Below, piece by piece: positions 35,160 through 42,998 of a DNA stretch of 64,000 nt; within the stretch, counting starts at the first letter, position 1; the number at the start of each line of letters is the position of its first letter. This DNA comes from Bacteroidota bacterium (GTDB lineage: Bacteria > Bacteroidota > Bacteroidia > Flavobacteriales > Flavobacteriaceae), in assembly GCA_023387965.1 (NCBI GenBank), contig JAEWHE010000014.1:62001-126000 (forward strand), given 5' to 3'. A model generated the notes under the pieces. It was not told where the DNA came from, ran no database searches, and was given only the letters and a program-made list of their open reading frames with translations. The translations under genes were made by a program, and so were the position numbers.

Positions 35160-35167
35160 AGCGGCTG

Positions 35168-35175
35168 CAAAGATA
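35168..35175 (-). promoter_or_regulatory. -7 promoter box for the anchor-L T9SS gene
   Basis: TATCTTTG on the minus strand ends eight bases before the ATG at 35159. A minus-strand TTG at 35191-35193 (15-base spacer) is a possible -33 element. Confidence 0.5.
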
Positions 35176-35220
35176 CTACAAATTTAAAGACAACTTACTG
35201 TTTTTCATTCGCATAAAACC

Positions 35221-35245
35221 AAAAAAAATCCCCGACAAGCGGGGA
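35221..35245 (-). terminator. Terminator of the nucleoid-associated protein gene
   Basis: TCCCCG (35229-35234) pairs with CGGGGA (35240-35245); on the minus strand a run of eight T follows, just past the stop at 35251. Confidence 0.85.
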
Positions 35246-35250
35246 AATTC

Positions 35251-36309
35251 TTACGATTTTTGTTCTTTGTTGAAATAAACCAAGTAGTAGTACATTTGTT
35301 TTTCTTCATCCCAACCTTTTTCTACGAATTTTTCAGCACTTTCAGGGTTGATGAAATCTAATTTTATCTGAATGTTTGTATCTAAATTGATGACATTTTT
35401 AATCTTTTTTCTGGCGTCAGAAACGGCTGCGTTGGCAATAGGAAAATTTGTTACGTCTTCAATGCTGTATTTTTCGCCTTTGTCAACTTTATAATTTTTA
35501 AATTCCGACATTAAATCAGGGTTGTCGATGACTTCGTTTAGAAAATTTTGCTCTTGAAATTCATCGTTTTTGGCAAAATAATTCACAGAACGGTTCATGA
35601 ACATTACTTCTTCCTTTTTGTCTTCTGCTGGAAGCACAACGTCTTTGGCGAAATCCTGACAGAATTTTAAATATTTTTTAGTGATGAAATTCTCATCCTG
35701 AAAAGCATCAACCGAAAGAAAATGTTCTAACCAATATCTGGCATCATAACGGTTACTATCAACCGTTAAAATTTTATAACCTTCGTCTTTTTTATGGTTG
35801 AAAATAAGGCAACCTTTGTCCAGTTTGTTGAGGTTGATTCCTTGTTGCAAAATCATCTCAAGATTGCTTTCTTTTTCTTCAAATTGCAAAAAATCAGTTT
35901 GCAACTCGCTTTTGAAAATTCCGATAGCGTCAACCACATTGTTGTCAATGCTCAAATTGGTAAGATACGTTACGTAAACTTCACCGTTTTTAATATGTGG
36001 ATGATTCGATTGCTCAAATAAATGTTTGGTGATTTTTTTTGAAACGTCGTGTACGCTCGAAGGATTTGTGAAAATCTCCGAAGCAAAGTTGAACATATCG
36101 TTATATTCTAAATCTACATCATGGGCAAATTGAAAATAATTTTCTTCTTTTTCACGGAAAGGTTTGAAGAAAAATTCTTTCAAAAGTGGCATAATTTCAT
36201 CGTTTAATCCATAAGTATTTTCCGACAAAAAGATAGCTTCGTTACGGCTTTTATTTCCAACTCTATGGATGGAAAGTGTTTCGATGTGTGTATTAAAAAG
36301 GTTGATCAT
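35251..36309 (-). CDS. Nucleoid-associated protein, NdpA/YejK-like
   Basis: A 352-residue member of the 37-kDa nucleoid-associated protein family. Diagnostic parts: THIETLSIHRVGNKSRNEAIFLSE at the N-terminus, AIGIFKSELQTDFLQFEE, GINLNKLDKGCLIFNHKKDEGYKILTVDSNRYDARYWLEHFLSV, and a C-terminal beta segment (NIQIKLDFINPESAEKFVEKGWDEEKQMYYYLVYF). Members bind DNA or antagonise nucleoid silencing; the role in Bacteroidota is not established. Monocistronic. Confidence 0.85.
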   Translation of the reverse strand: MINLFNTHIETLSIHRVGNKSRNEAIFLSENTYGLNDEIMPLLKEFFFKPFREKEENYFQFAHDVDLEYNDMFNFASEIFTNPSSVHDVSKKITKHLFEQSNHPHIKNGEVYVTYLTNLSIDNNVVDAIGIFKSELQTDFLQFEEKESNLEMILQQGINLNKLDKGCLIFNHKKDEGYKILTVDSNRYDARYWLEHFLSVDAFQDENFITKKYLKFCQDFAKDVVLPAEDKKEEVMFMNRSVNYFAKNDEFQEQNFLNEVIDNPDLMSEFKNYKVDKGEKYSIEDVTNFPIANAAVSDARKKIKNVINLDTNIQIKLDFINPESAEKFVEKGWDEEKQMYYYLVYFNKEQKS

Positions 36310-36454
36310 AAAAGGGAAAGTTGTAGGTTACAGCGATAGAAATTTTATGCATTTGCAAAATTTTTGCGCAAGCGAAATTTACTAAAAACTGTAACTAAAA
36401 ATTATTTTAAACGTGAATTTGCGGGTTGATTTTTGTTCTATAATTTCAGGATTT

Positions 36455-36988
36455 TTAATTCCAATTTTCTTCAAAACCGAAATCTTCAAAATTATCCATG
36501 TCTTCGAAATCGCTTAAATCATCATCATATCCGTCATCGTCATAATCAAAATCGTCTTCGCCAAAATCATTAAAATCAGTTTCCGGAGCTTCCGCCGGAA
36601 GTTCTCCAACCGAAAATAAAACCTGAGGATAAGATTGACCTGGATCATGCTCTTCGATGGCAGCTAATTCTACCAAAAATGTCCACATGTTGATAAAATC
36701 ATACACATAAATAATTTTAGTATTTTCTTCATCAAGAATGGCGTTTAGCGTGTAATCTGCCATGGTTTTTTGTTCGCCTGGAACATCTCCCGTGTCAAAC
36801 ATGGGAATTTCTTCCTCCTGATTCCAAGTATCGTCACTCGTGTAAAATGAAGCTACTTCTAAACCATCAAAACCAAAAGCATTCACGATTGCATTGTGCA
36901 AGTCCTCCAGATTGTCATTTTCATCAATCGCGATGTCTCTGAAAACATCTTCTTCGGCATCAAGAATTGCCCTGAATTTATAAATCAT
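36455..36988 (-). CDS. pRiA4b ORF-3-like / IS1096 TnpR-like protein with acidic tail
   Basis: A 177-residue protein. Residues 1-125 match the plasmid pRiA4b ORF-3-like (IS1096 passenger TnpR-like) domain: YKFRAILDAEEDVFRDIAIDENDNLEDLHNAIVNAFGF, FYTSDDTWNQ, YTLNAILDEENTKIIYVYDFINMWTFLVELAAIE. The last about 40 residues are extremely acidic (Asp, Glu and Phe rich), perhaps mimicking nucleic acid or binding basic proteins. Despite the family name there is no transposon here. Function unknown. A -7 box lies 19 bases upstream. Confidence 0.78.
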   Translation of the reverse strand: MIYKFRAILDAEEDVFRDIAIDENDNLEDLHNAIVNAFGFDGLEVASFYTSDDTWNQEEEIPMFDTGDVPGEQKTMADYTLNAILDEENTKIIYVYDFINMWTFLVELAAIEEHDPGQSYPQVLFSVGELPAEAPETDFNDFGEDDFDYDDDGYDDDLSDFEDMDNFEDFGFEENWN

Positions 36989-37007
36989 ATCCTAAAAAAT
37001 TATTTGT

Positions 37008-37015
37008 CAAAGGTA
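37008..37015 (-). promoter_or_regulatory. -7 promoter box for the pRiA4b-like gene
   Basis: TACCTTTG on the minus strand, 19 bases before the ATG at 36988; no clear -33 element. Confidence 0.5.
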
Positions 37016-37074
37016 AAATATAAATTCGAAATTTTAGGTTTGGCTTTTTCCTAAATTTATGTATTGGTTGAATC

Positions 37075-37464
37075 TTAAGCTTCGTAAAATTCAATTGGCA
37101 AACCGTCAGGATCGGCAATAAAAGTGAATTTTTTTTCGGTAAATTCATCAATTCTTATGGCTTCGGGATTTGTTTTTTTTTGTTCCAAATATTCCCGTGT
37201 TTCCTCTAAATCATTCACTTCAAAAGCCAAATGTCGCAATCCGGCAGCTTCCGGAAATGAAGGTCTTTTGGGTGGATTTGGAAACGAAAAAAGTTCGATT
37301 ACATAATTTTCATTGAGCATTAAATCGAGTTTGTACGAATTTCTTTCTGCCCTGAAAATTTCTTGTTTGATTTGAAATCCTAAAACTTCGGTATAAAACT
37401 TTTTAGAAACTTCGTAATCCGAACAAATAATAGCAACGTGATGGATGCGATTAATTTTTATCAT
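37075..37464 (-). CDS. VOC family protein, YaeR/GloA2-like
   Basis: A 129-residue glyoxalase-fold (vicinal oxygen chelate) protein. INRIHHVAIICSDYEVSKKFYTEVLGF supplies the first metal His, then YVIELFSFPNPPKRPSFPEAAGLRHLAFEVNDLEE and FIADPDGLPIEFYEA with the final metal Glu. The pattern matches the YaeR/GloA2 subfamily, of uncertain substrate. Nine bases separate it from a second VOC gene upstream, so the two form an operon. Confidence 0.9.
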   Translation of the reverse strand: MIKINRIHHVAIICSDYEVSKKFYTEVLGFQIKQEIFRAERNSYKLDLMLNENYVIELFSFPNPPKRPSFPEAAGLRHLAFEVNDLEETREYLEQKKTNPEAIRIDEFTEKKFTFIADPDGLPIEFYEA

Positions 37465-37473
37465 TCCAAAAAA

Positions 37474-37848
37474 TTATTTTTCAGCTTCATTAATCCACCA
37501 TTGATTCCCGAAAGGATCTTCAAAACCGGCCGTAAAACCATAATCTTGCAATCCCGGTTCTTGTAAACTTTTAGAACCTTTTTTCACCGCTAAATTGTAC
37601 GTTTCGGTAACATTTTCCACGAACAAAAACATTCCTGAAGTTTTTTGATGCCAATGTTCTGTCGATTGCGCAAACATGATTACGGCTTCGCCAATTTTAA
37701 TTTCGCCGTGCATAATTCCTCGATTTTCCGCAGGAACAATGAGTTGTTCTTTTGCAGAAAAAACAATTTTGGCAAATTCAAAGAAATCATTTGCCTTGTT
37801 CAAAATGAGGTAAGGCATTACAGGAAGGTAATTTTCAGGGATTTTCAT
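37474..37848 (-). CDS. VOC family protein, PhnB-like
   Basis: A 124-residue VOC-fold protein: PVMPYLILNKANDFFEFAKIVFSA, HGEIKIGEAVIMFAQSTEHWHQKTSGMFLFVENV and YGFTAGFEDPFGNQWWINEAE. It resembles the PhnB/bleomycin-resistance group in which metal ligands are often lost. Substrate unknown. First gene of a two-gene VOC operon. Confidence 0.88.
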   Translation of the reverse strand: MKIPENYLPVMPYLILNKANDFFEFAKIVFSAKEQLIVPAENRGIMHGEIKIGEAVIMFAQSTEHWHQKTSGMFLFVENVTETYNLAVKKGSKSLQEPGLQDYGFTAGFEDPFGNQWWINEAEK

Positions 37849-38103
37849 AAAACATTTTTTAGGAAAATAAATTTACGATAAATATCAGAAAATTGGATGC
37901 GATTGAAGGATTTTGGCATCAATTTACAATTCATCCGCTAAATTCAACAATTCGGAAATATTTTTTATGCCAAGAAAAGAAACCGATGCAACTTTGCTTC
38001 AAATAAAACGATAAAGATGAGCACAATTTTCACTTTTTTAATACTAACAATCTTAGATTTTAGTGTTTAGTCAAATCCTAAATTAGATTTTGAAAATGGA
38101 ACC

Positions 38104-38130
38104 AAAAAACCTCAAAGCGATTTCGAGGTT
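38104..38130 (-). terminator. Orphan terminator-like hairpin upstream of the 2TM kinase
   Basis: AACCTC (38108-38113) pairs with GAGGTT (38125-38130), with an inner aaa/ttt extension; T run on the minus strand. No gene is seen for it to terminate, so it may be a relic or a leader structure of the kinase operon. Confidence 0.4.
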
Positions 38131-38152
38131 GTTTTAAAAGCTGTTAAACTTT

Positions 38153-38183
38153 TTGCTACATTTAAAACCGATTGCGGTAGCAA
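38153..38183 (+). promoter_or_regulatory. Hairpin in the leader of the 2TM kinase operon
   Basis: TTGCTAC (38153-38159) is complementary to GTAGCAA (38177-38183) with a 17-base loop, about 50 bases before the kinase ATG. A regulatory role is only a possibility. Confidence 0.3.
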
Positions 38184-38234
38184 AATTTTAGAAAATTAAA
38201 CGATAGTAAATTTCAAAAAATTAATTTTAAAAAA

Positions 38235-39581
38235 ATGATACAAAAATTAATAAAAGAACTTTTTCGAGCCGTAATCATTTCATTCGTGGTTTTTATGATG
38301 CTTGTAGGAATTCGGTTTATGGCGGGATCAAGCATTGCTTTTGACTACAAAATGCTGACAAATTTTGGCTACACCATGATTTACGGATTGGTGCTTTACA
38401 TGATAAACGCTGCGGTTTTTATGTGGTTGGATAAAATTTTTAAAAAAAATAGATTCACGCCAAAACGAATTGCTTTAGGTTTTTTCATCTCATTTATCAT
38501 TACAATTTTCACGATTTTTTTACTCCGAATTTTTGAAGACGTCATCATTGAAGGAAGCACTTTCAAAGAATTTTTCGCCGAAGAAACCCTGGCAAATTAC
38601 ATTGTAGCAACGCTCATAACATTTGTTGTAACCCTCGGAATTCATGCTTTTTATTTCTACAAAGCGTACAATGAAAACCGCGTGAAAGAACAAAAAATTA
38701 TTGCAGGAACGGCTTCGGCTAAATTTGAGAGTTTAAAAAACCAGATTGATCCTCATTTTTTGTTCAATAGTTTGAATGTTTTGTCGTCACTAATTGAGGA
38801 AAATCCGGATAATGCGCAAAAATTTACGGCTTCGTTGTCAAAAATTTACCGCTATGTTTTGGAACAAAAAGACAAGGAATTGGTTAGTGTAGAAGAAGAA
38901 TTATCTTTTGCCAAAACCTATATGAAATTGTTGAAAATGCGATTTGAAAACAGCGTTTTTTATGAATTGCCTGATACTGTTTCTAATCCCGAAGCCAAAG
39001 TAGTGCCGCTTTCTTTGCAACTTTTGTTAGAAAATACAGTGAAGCACAACATTGCGAGCGAAGCCAAACCACTGCAAATCAGGATTTATGAAAAAGACGA
39101 TTATCTCGTGATTGAAAATGATTTTCAGAAAAAAGAAGTTTTAAACGACAGAAGAGGCGTTGGACTACAAAATATCATCAACCGATACGCCATTATTACC
39201 AATAGAAAAGTATTAATCGAGCAAGAAGAAGCAACGTTTAGAGTGGCTTTGCCAATGCTCACAAAACAAATTTTAGTTATGGAAACTAACCACACTTCGG
39301 AACAAAATATCTATCTAAAAGCACAAAAAAGAGTAGAAGATATTAAAGGATTTTATAGCCATTTTACGGTTTATGCGATTGTAATTTTAGGATTGGCAAT
39401 TTTAAACTTGGCTACTTATCCAAAATATTTATGGTTTGTATTTCCGGCATTAGGCTGGGGAATTGGTGTGTTGATTCACGCAATGACGGTTTTTAATTAC
39501 TTGCCTTTTTTAGGAAGTAAATGGGAAGAAAGAAAAATTCAAGAGTTGCTTAATAAAGATAAATTCGAAAAATGGAATTAG
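38235..39581 (+). CDS. LytS-type sensor histidine kinase with C-terminal 2TM domain
   Basis: A 448-residue membrane kinase. Four N-terminal transmembrane segments (about residues 12-150), then the LytS-type His_kinase domain with the phospho-His in LKNQIDPHFLFNSLNVLSSLIEENP, and an ATP-binding part with LQLLLENTVKHNIAS and RRGVGLQNIINRY. It does not stop there: from about residue 355 comes a 2TM domain, KAQKRVEDIKGFYSHFTVYAIV...LGWGIGVLIHAMTVF...FLGSKWEERKIQELL. The same domain recurs as two separate genes downstream, followed by a LytTR regulator. The input signal is unknown. Confidence 0.93.
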   Translation: MIQKLIKELFRAVIISFVVFMMLVGIRFMAGSSIAFDYKMLTNFGYTMIYGLVLYMINAAVFMWLDKIFKKNRFTPKRIALGFFISFIITIFTIFLLRIFEDVIIEGSTFKEFFAEETLANYIVATLITFVVTLGIHAFYFYKAYNENRVKEQKIIAGTASAKFESLKNQIDPHFLFNSLNVLSSLIEENPDNAQKFTASLSKIYRYVLEQKDKELVSVEEELSFAKTYMKLLKMRFENSVFYELPDTVSNPEAKVVPLSLQLLLENTVKHNIASEAKPLQIRIYEKDDYLVIENDFQKKEVLNDRRGVGLQNIINRYAIITNRKVLIEQEEATFRVALPMLTKQILVMETNHTSEQNIYLKAQKRVEDIKGFYSHFTVYAIVILGLAILNLATYPKYLWFVFPALGWGIGVLIHAMTVFNYLPFLGSKWEERKIQELLNKDKFEKWN

Positions 39582-39583
39582 CC

Positions 39584-39895
39584 ATGGAAGATTTTATAAC
39601 CGACGAAATGCGTTACGAACAAGCCAAAAAAAAGGCTCAAAACATTAAAAGTTTTTATTACAATTTAATGTGTTACTGCATCGTAATTCCTATTTTGATT
39701 TTTGTCAATTTACAGTATGTTCCACATTTTCAATGGTTTTGGTTTTCGATGTTAGGTTGGGGAACCGGACTTTTGGTTCACGGATTAGAAGCTTTTCAGG
39801 TGAGTTTATTTTTCTCCAAAAAATGGGAAGCCAAGAAACTAAAACAGTTTATGGACGAAGAGAGAGCAAAACAAAACAAAATCAATCAACTTTAA
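39584..39895 (+). CDS. Stand-alone 2TM domain protein (first copy)
   Basis: A 103-residue protein consisting of one 2TM domain: a basic amphipathic stretch RYEQAKKKAQNIKSFYYNL, TM1 (YCIVIPILIFVNLQYV), TM2 with GWGTGLLVHGLEAF, then KKWEAKKLKQFMDEE. It lines up along its whole length with the kinase C-terminus and the next gene. The ATG at 39584 is preferred because MEDF aligns with the next protein start MENL; an upstream ATG at 39572 overlaps the kinase end by ten bases. Confidence 0.88.
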   Translation: MEDFITDEMRYEQAKKKAQNIKSFYYNLMCYCIVIPILIFVNLQYVPHFQWFWFSMLGWGTGLLVHGLEAFQVSLFFSKKWEAKKLKQFMDEERAKQNKINQL

Positions 39896-39907
39896 TTTTA
39901 TTACAAA

Positions 39908-40225
39908 ATGGAAAATTTAACCGAATTGGAAGCTCAAAAATACGAACGTGCTAAAAAACGCGTCAAAGCTTTATCAGATTTTTACAGACATTTATTGGTG
40001 TATATTTTAGTAAATCTTTTTTTAATTTCATTAAAATATTTTAAACTTGATCCAGGCGAAAAGTTTTTTGAATTTTCAACTTTTGCCACTGCATTTTTCT
40101 GGGGAATTGGATTAGCGTTTCATGCTTTAGGAGTTTTCGGAACCGGTGCATTTTTAGGAAGCAATTGGGAAGAAAAGAAAATCAAAGAAATTATGGACAA
40201 AGAAAAAAGCACAAAATGGGAATGA
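39908..40225 (+). CDS. Stand-alone 2TM domain protein (second copy)
   Basis: A 105-residue 2TM protein: AQKYERAKKRVKALSDFYRHLLVYILVNLFLI, second membrane helix with FFWGIGLAFHALGVFG, then FLGSNWEEKKIKEIMDKEKSTKWE. The ending KWE recalls the kinase ending KWN. It starts 12 bases after the first copy. Likely a membrane partner that pairs with the 2TM part of the kinase; this is inference. Confidence 0.88.
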   Translation: MENLTELEAQKYERAKKRVKALSDFYRHLLVYILVNLFLISLKYFKLDPGEKFFEFSTFATAFFWGIGLAFHALGVFGTGAFLGSNWEEKKIKEIMDKEKSTKWE

Positions 40226-40250
40226 TTTTTTAGCAGTCATCGAAGTTAAA

Positions 40251-40278
40251 ATCATCAATCATAAGTCGTAAATCATAA
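40251..40278 (+). repeat. Short heptamer array before the LytTR regulator
   Basis: Four 7-base units: atcatca, atcataa, gtcgtaa, atcataa, directly upstream of the regulator start. Confidence 0.5.
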
Positions 40279-40288
40279 ATTTTTGATC

Positions 40289-41044
40289 ATGAAAATAATC
40301 ATCATTGAAGACGAAAAACCGTCAGCGAGATTGTTACAACGTAAAGTTGAAAAATTAGGATTATCGGTAGAAACGTTACTGCATTCGGTTGAAGAATCAG
40401 TGGCATATTTCCAGAAAAATGATCATCCGGATTTAATTTTTCTCGACATTCAATTGTCTGACGGGTTGTCTTTCGAAATTTTTGAAGCCGTTGACATCAA
40501 AAGTGCCATTATTTTTACAACGGCTTATGACGAATACGCGCTTCGGGCTTTTAAACTCAATAGTATCGATTATTTGCTTAAGCCAATTGATGATGACGAT
40601 TTAGAAATTGCGGTAGCAAAATTTAAGGCAAGGCAACCAAAAACTGAACCGGTTTCTTTAGATTTTGAAACCATAAAAAAAATGTTTGCCAATCCTGATG
40701 AAAAATCCTATAAAAAACGATTTACTATCAAAACCGGAACGCATTTGAAAATGGTGAATGTGGACGAAGTAGAGTGTATTTTTAGCGAGAATAAAGGCAC
40801 TTATCTTCACACTTTAGACAATCGCGATTATTTGTTAGATGTTACTTTGGAACAATTAGAAACGGAATTAAACCCAAAGGAATTTTTTCGCGTAAGCAGA
40901 AAATTTATTGTTCCAATGCAATCCATCAAAGATATTGTAGTGTACAGCAACTCGCGGTTGAAGGTTATTTTGCCAACTTACAACGCTGACGAAGTAATCG
41001 TGAGTAGGGAAAGGGTTCACGATTTTAAAAATTGGTTAGAATAG
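40289..41044 (+). CDS. LytTR-family response regulator
   Basis: A 251-residue transcription factor. Receiver: IIIEDEKPSARLLQ, phospho-Asp in LIFLDIQLSDGLSF, TTAYDEYALRAFKLNSIDYLLKPID. After a linker comes the LytTR DNA-binding domain: RFTIKTGTHLKMVNVDEVECIFSENKGTYLHTLDNRDYLLDVTLEQLETEL...FFRVSRKFIVPMQSIKDI. It is the output of the LytS-2TM kinase four genes up. The ATG at 40289 is chosen over an in-frame TTG at 40283. Direct targets cannot be read from the window. Confidence 0.95.
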   Translation: MKIIIIEDEKPSARLLQRKVEKLGLSVETLLHSVEESVAYFQKNDHPDLIFLDIQLSDGLSFEIFEAVDIKSAIIFTTAYDEYALRAFKLNSIDYLLKPIDDDDLEIAVAKFKARQPKTEPVSLDFETIKKMFANPDEKSYKKRFTIKTGTHLKMVNVDEVECIFSENKGTYLHTLDNRDYLLDVTLEQLETELNPKEFFRVSRKFIVPMQSIKDIVVYSNSRLKVILPTYNADEVIVSRERVHDFKNWLE

Positions 41045-41047
41045 AAA

Positions 41048-41087
41048 AAGCTGTTTCAAAATACAAGTGAAAATTTTGAAACAGCTT
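41048..41087 (+). terminator. Probable terminator after the LytTR gene
   Basis: AAGCTGTTTCAAAAT (41048-41062) is perfectly complementary to ATTTTGAAACAGCTT (41073-41087), a 15-bp stem with a ten-base loop. It lacks a T run after the stem, so it may act as an mRNA 3'-end stabiliser instead. Confidence 0.6.
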
Positions 41088-41197
41088 CTGGAGAGAATGC
41101 AATTTTTTCTAGTTTTTTTGCAGGAAATCAATTATTTATCAAATTGAGATACGGCAAAATTGTTCAAAAAAAGTGGACTCTGTAATATATCTGGTGA

Positions 41198-41380
41198 TTA
41201 GTCTAACAACGAACGGATTTCTTTTTCAGTTTTTCCGACTTTTTGCTGAACGCGACCCCACATTTCATCTTCTTTACCTTCTTCGTAAAGTAGATCGTCG
41301 TCAGTTAAATCGGCAAATTTTTGTTTTAATTTTCCTTTGAATTCGTTCCAGTTTCCTTTAATTTCTTTTGAATTTGGCAT
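41198..41380 (-). CDS. CsbD family protein
   Basis: A 60-residue hydrophilic protein matching CsbD: KEIKGNWNEFKGKLKQKFADLTDDDL and the repeat-like GKEDEMWGRVQQKVGKTEKEIRSLL. CsbD-type proteins are small general-stress proteins of unknown mechanism. It stands alone, convergent with the LytTR regulator. Confidence 0.92.
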   Translation of the reverse strand: MPNSKEIKGNWNEFKGKLKQKFADLTDDDLLYEEGKEDEMWGRVQQKVGKTEKEIRSLLD

Positions 41381-41471
41381 AACAATATATTTTTAAGTTG
41401 ATTAGTAATTTATTGTATTGTAAAATTACATCCTCTACACACAAATTCTGTTATAACTTTTTTCAAAAAAA

Positions 41472-42515
41472 TTACACGATTTCTTCAACCGATTGTTTTT
41501 CGGCACGTTTACTTTCGAGTACCAAATAAAACTGCGTTCCGAAAAGTAACGAGGCAATTACCAAGTGAATCGATTGTGAACCAAACGGAAAATCGTACCA
41601 ATACATCGAAATTCCGGACAAAATTTCTAATCCTAAAAACCATAAAACCCAATTGATTTTTTTGTAACCTAATTGTAATTTTCGGTTTCGGCTGATCAGA
41701 ATGATGTTGACCGCCAAAATCACAAACGAAAAAGTTCGGTGAACGTAAAAGCCAATAATTGGGTCTTGTAGAATTTCAGCCATGCGTTTGTAGCCTAAAA
41801 GTTTGACTTGTTCATCCACGAATTGTCGTACTTGAGTTCCGAGTATTATTTGCGTAAGCGTTAAAATTAAAGAAATAATCAAAACGCTGTCAAACACTTT
41901 GTCGAATTTTCTTTTAATCGAAATTTTTTCGGTTGCCAAATGTAAAATGTAGAGAATCACGCATACAATGACCAACGCCATTACCATGTGAATCGTGATT
42001 TTTACAGGGTTTAATACCGAATAAACGACTGTTGCTCCAAGCCAAGCCTGAAATCCCATTAAAAAAACGACCAAAAAAGAAAGTAGGGTGATTTTTTTAT
42101 TTTTTTTCCAAAACGAAAAAGAAGCAAATGCCATGACAACGCACGCCAATCCTGCTAAAGCGCCACATAATCGATTGATGTATTCGACCCAAGTGTGAGT
42201 GGGATTGAATTCGGCATAATCGTGTTTGGTGTAAACGGTCCAGTTTTTTTCTTCAAAATTTTGTGTTGAAACAAAATCAGATTGTGCTACCAATAATTTT
42301 TCTCCTCTAATAATCACTTGTCCTTTTAGATATTCATGCGAAGGTTCCCAAGTTAGCTCCGAAATATTGGTGGGTGGAATGTAGTATCCGAAACATTTTG
42401 GCCAATCCGGGCAACCCATTCCTGAACCTGACATTCTGACTACGGCTCCAGCCACAATCACCAGATACACTAAGATTAAGGCAGTTTTGGTAATAAAGGG
42501 GAATTTTTTTTTCAT
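41472..42515 (-). CDS. ctaA: Heme A synthase (CtaA/Cox15)
   Basis: Oxidises heme O to heme A for cytochrome oxidase, in the inner membrane. 347 residues and about eight transmembrane helices. Motifs: VYLVIVAGAVVRMSGSGMGCPDWPKCFGYYIPP, the heme-ligand histidine in HTWVEYINRLCGAL, ITIHMVMALVIV, GFYVHRTFSFVIL and IHLVIASLLFG. A long loop (about 50-110) between helices 1 and 2 is typical of Bacteroidota and mitochondrial forms. Octamer repeats lie directly upstream. Confidence 0.95.
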   Translation of the reverse strand: MKKKFPFITKTALILVYLVIVAGAVVRMSGSGMGCPDWPKCFGYYIPPTNISELTWEPSHEYLKGQVIIRGEKLLVAQSDFVSTQNFEEKNWTVYTKHDYAEFNPTHTWVEYINRLCGALAGLACVVMAFASFSFWKKNKKITLLSFLVVFLMGFQAWLGATVVYSVLNPVKITIHMVMALVIVCVILYILHLATEKISIKRKFDKVFDSVLIISLILTLTQIILGTQVRQFVDEQVKLLGYKRMAEILQDPIIGFYVHRTFSFVILAVNIILISRNRKLQLGYKKINWVLWFLGLEILSGISMYWYDFPFGSQSIHLVIASLLFGTQFYLVLESKRAEKQSVEEIV

Positions 42516-42528
42516 GGTTTATTTTTTA

Positions 42529-42576
42529 GTTGCAAAGTTGCAATGTTTCAAAACTTCAAAGTTTCAAAGTTTTTGA
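42529..42576 (+). repeat. Octamer array, left of the four-helix-bundle gene
   Basis: Six 8-base units: gttgcaaa, gttgcaat, gtttcaaa, acttcaaa, gtttcaaa, gtttttga. Same unit family as arrays at 44452 and 49016, and the inverse of the array at 42999. Confidence 0.7.
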
Positions 42577-42591
42577 GTGAAAACTTTTAAT

Positions 42592-42951
42592 CTAAATAGT
42601 TTCTTTTACTTTTTTGATAAAGGAACTTAACATTCTTTCAAGTTCTCGACTTTCGTCAAATATTTCATTGAAATTTTCGACGGAAATATAATTTAAATTT
42701 GAGGCAATTTCTATTTGTGTTTGAAATTCGAATAAAGAACCCATCGAAATACTTAGAAAACGATGATAATCTTTGTTTGATCCTCGTCCGAAGCCTTCCG
42801 AAATGTTGCTTGGGATTGAAATAGCACATCTTCTTAATTGTGAAGTGAGTCCAAAAAGTTCTTCTTTTGGGAAACTTGAGGTTGTTGCGTAAGTTTTTGT
42901 TACCAAAAGCATTGCTTTCTGCCAAATGAGTAAATCTCGGAACGTATTCAT
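42592..42951 (-). CDS. Four-helix-bundle protein (23S rRNA intervening-sequence type)
   Basis: A 119-residue helical protein: FRDLLIWQKAMLLVTKTYATTSSFPKEELFGLTSQLRRCAISIPSNISEGFGRGSNKDYHRFLSISMGSLFEFQTQIEIA. This is the signature of the S23/IVP family, first seen as an ORF in rRNA intervening sequences and common as stand-alone genes of unknown function. The ATG at 42951 is chosen; the longer frame starts at TTG inside a repeat. Bracketed by inverted octamer arrays, and so possibly a mobile or recently moved gene. Confidence 0.9.
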   Translation of the reverse strand: MNTFRDLLIWQKAMLLVTKTYATTSSFPKEELFGLTSQLRRCAISIPSNISEGFGRGSNKDYHRFLSISMGSLFEFQTQIEIASNLNYISVENFNEIFDESRELERMLSSFIKKVKETI

Positions 42952-42998
42952 TTGAAGGATTTTATATTTTAATTTACAGATTCTATCAAGCAAAAAAC

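Larger units (their letters stand above)
37849..38234. other. 386-base non-coding gap with two hairpins
   Basis: No credible gene. On the minus strand a 24-codon open tail (about 37994-37923) ends in GIKNISELLNLADEL and could be a relic, but it has no start and no recognised relative. Two hairpins lie nearer the kinase gene: 38104-38130 and 38153-38183. Confidence 0.5.

Noticed and set aside
36455..36988. Insertion-sequence passenger gene, suggested by the TnpR-like family name
   Set aside because: No transposase, terminal inverted repeats or target duplications are visible around it.
37923..37994. Minus-strand open tail ending in GIKNISELLNLADEL, possible pseudogene end
   Set aside because: Only 24 codons, no start and no recognised relative; listed only as part of the gap description.
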